Part shown: in pieces, positions 63,300 through 64,000 of the stretch
How positions within the stretch are numbered: position 1 is the stretch's first letter
Layout: every line of letters begins with the position of its first letter
Assembly: GCA_003574895.1 (NCBI GenBank)
Contig: PJFB01000003.1
Coordinates: forward strand, 310,001-374,000
Reading direction: 5' to 3'
Origin: Geobacter sp.
Lineage (GTDB): Bacteria > Desulfobacterota > Desulfuromonadia > Geobacterales > Pseudopelobacteraceae
DNA length: 64,000 bases
Notes under the pieces: model-generated
Told to the model about the DNA's origin: nothing
Databases searched by the model: none
What the model saw: only the letters and a program-made list of their open reading frames with translations
Position numbers and translations under genes: made by a program

Positions 63300-64000
63300 T
63301 TATCCCCGACCCTCCTTATGGCAAGCCCAACAGTTACAGCCATTAGCGGACCGATTTCATGAAGGTATTCTGGATCAAAATCCTTTTCATTGTATTTAAG
63401 CTTTGCAAAAGGATTGATCATTTCTACCGGCAAACCAAGTTTTTCGTTAATTGATTCGACAAGGTTGTAAACTTTAGAACAGCCGCCGCTCACAAAAATG
63501 CGGGCGATTTTATCGTCATTTGCAGTTGAATTATAAAAATCAAGCGAGCGCCTAATTTCCTGAGTAATGGCTACATTTACCTTGTCAAGGACTTCCATTA
63601 AAGCACTGTTGCCGGTTTCATGGGCAAGCAACTTAATTGATTCGGACTCAATGCTGCTCAAACCGAGCTGTTTCTGGATCTCTTCAGTATACAGGTTGCC
63701 ACCCATCTGAACGTCTCGTGTAAATAGCGTAACTCCGGCCTTTACGATATTGATGTTCATCACACTCGCCCCGATGTTAATTAGCGCCAGGACTTCATCC
63801 GGGTTTGCATCATGATTGGCTTCAAAGGCATTTTGAACTGTAAATGAATCTACATCCACCACTGATAGCTGGAGTCCAGCCTCATGGAATACAGCCACAT
63901 AATCGTTTATGATGTCCTTTTTGCTGGCAACGAGCAGAACGTTCATCTTGGTTGGATCAATATTGTCGGGAGAGAGAATTTGGAAGTCCATGTTGACATC
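63296..64000 (-). CDS. pilM: Pilus assembly protein PilM, 5' part beyond the window
   Basis: C-terminal part of an actin-like cytoplasmic protein (about 235 residues in the window, of an expected ~350). Motifs such as VLALINIGASVMNINIVKAG and IFVSGGCSKVYNL belong to the ASKHA-type PilM. The reading frame stays open to the window edge, so the true start is outside. It recruits PilN and the motor complex. Confidence 0.9.
   Translation of the reverse strand, partial: DVNMDFQILSPDNIDPTKMNVLLVASKKDIINDYVAVFHEAGLQLSVVDVDSFTVQNAFEANHDANPDEVLALINIGASVMNINIVKAGVTLFTRDVQMGGNLYTEEIQKQLGLSSIESESIKLLAHETGNSALMEVLDKVNVAITQEIRRSLDFYNSTANDDKIARIFVSGGCSKVYNLVESINEKLGLPVEMINPFAKLKYNEKDFDPEYLHEIGPLMAVTVGLAIRRVGDK

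Overview
The window looks like a chromosomal segment of a Geobacter-type bacterium (Geobacterales, Desulfuromonadota). The inference rests on gene content and style: a large chemotaxis operon with an unusual CheA, tandem GEMM-I riboswitches in front of a multihaem c-type cytochrome, a PilMNOPQ cluster, a sigma-54 activator, a PtsP-type phosphotransferase, and an MvhADG/HdrA hydrogenase operon. No rRNA, tRNA, CRISPR array or insertion sequence was recognised.

Layout. 1-7.1 kb (+): valS, nadK, recN and an acyl-CoA ligase. 7.1-10.2 kb: a possible 65-aa ORF with its ribosome site in a hairpin loop, an MFS transporter (-), and a protein with a diverged diadenylate-cyclase-like domain (+). 10.3-13.6 kb (-): kdsB-pyrG-kdsA, linking CMP-Kdo supply to CTP synthesis. 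13.8-26.6 kb (-): a chemotaxis/signalling operon in transcription order hybrid kinase, receiver, soluble MCP-like protein, STAS, cheY, cheA, mcp, cheW, cheR, cheD, cheB, EAL-HDOD. 26.6-30.4 kb (-): a P460-like haem protein, a PAS histidine kinase and a sigma-54 activator, with a long palindrome and a candidate -24/-12 promoter between the last two.

30.6-35.3 kb (+): cytidine/deoxycytidylate deaminase-nrdR-ribD-ribE-ribBA-queH-DUF2905. 35.5-40.6 kb: a 55-aa ferredoxin (-), ackA (+), a TPR protein (-) and ptsP (+). 40.8-44.4 kb (+): two nearly identical GEMM-I riboswitches, each with its own terminator, upstream of a six-CxxCH cytochrome, an exported alpha/alpha-toroid protein and a DUF2845 protein. 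44.4-47.5 kb (-): ruvB, a DnaA/Hda-like ATPase and a J-domain/leucine-rich-repeat fusion, overlapping or nearly touching. 47.6-53.3 kb (-): mvhG-mvhA-maturation protease-hdrA-mvhD-TusA-like, a [NiFe] hydrogenase module without hdrBC. 53.5-64 kb (-): pilM (cut by the window edge)-pilN-pilO-pilP-pilQ, followed on the same strand by a small lipoprotein and a 1469-aa lipoprotein with Ig-like repeats and a CFI-box C-terminus.

Together the genes describe a sensory, surface-electron-transfer lifestyle. Chemotaxis, type IV pilus assembly, cyclic-dinucleotide-controlled cytochromes and hydrogen metabolism sit beside ordinary housekeeping operons. The least explained parts are the riboswitch-controlled cytochrome/toroid/DUF2845 set, the J-domain/LRR plus DnaA-like pair behind ruvB, the variant DAC-like protein, and the giant lipoprotein behind pilQ.
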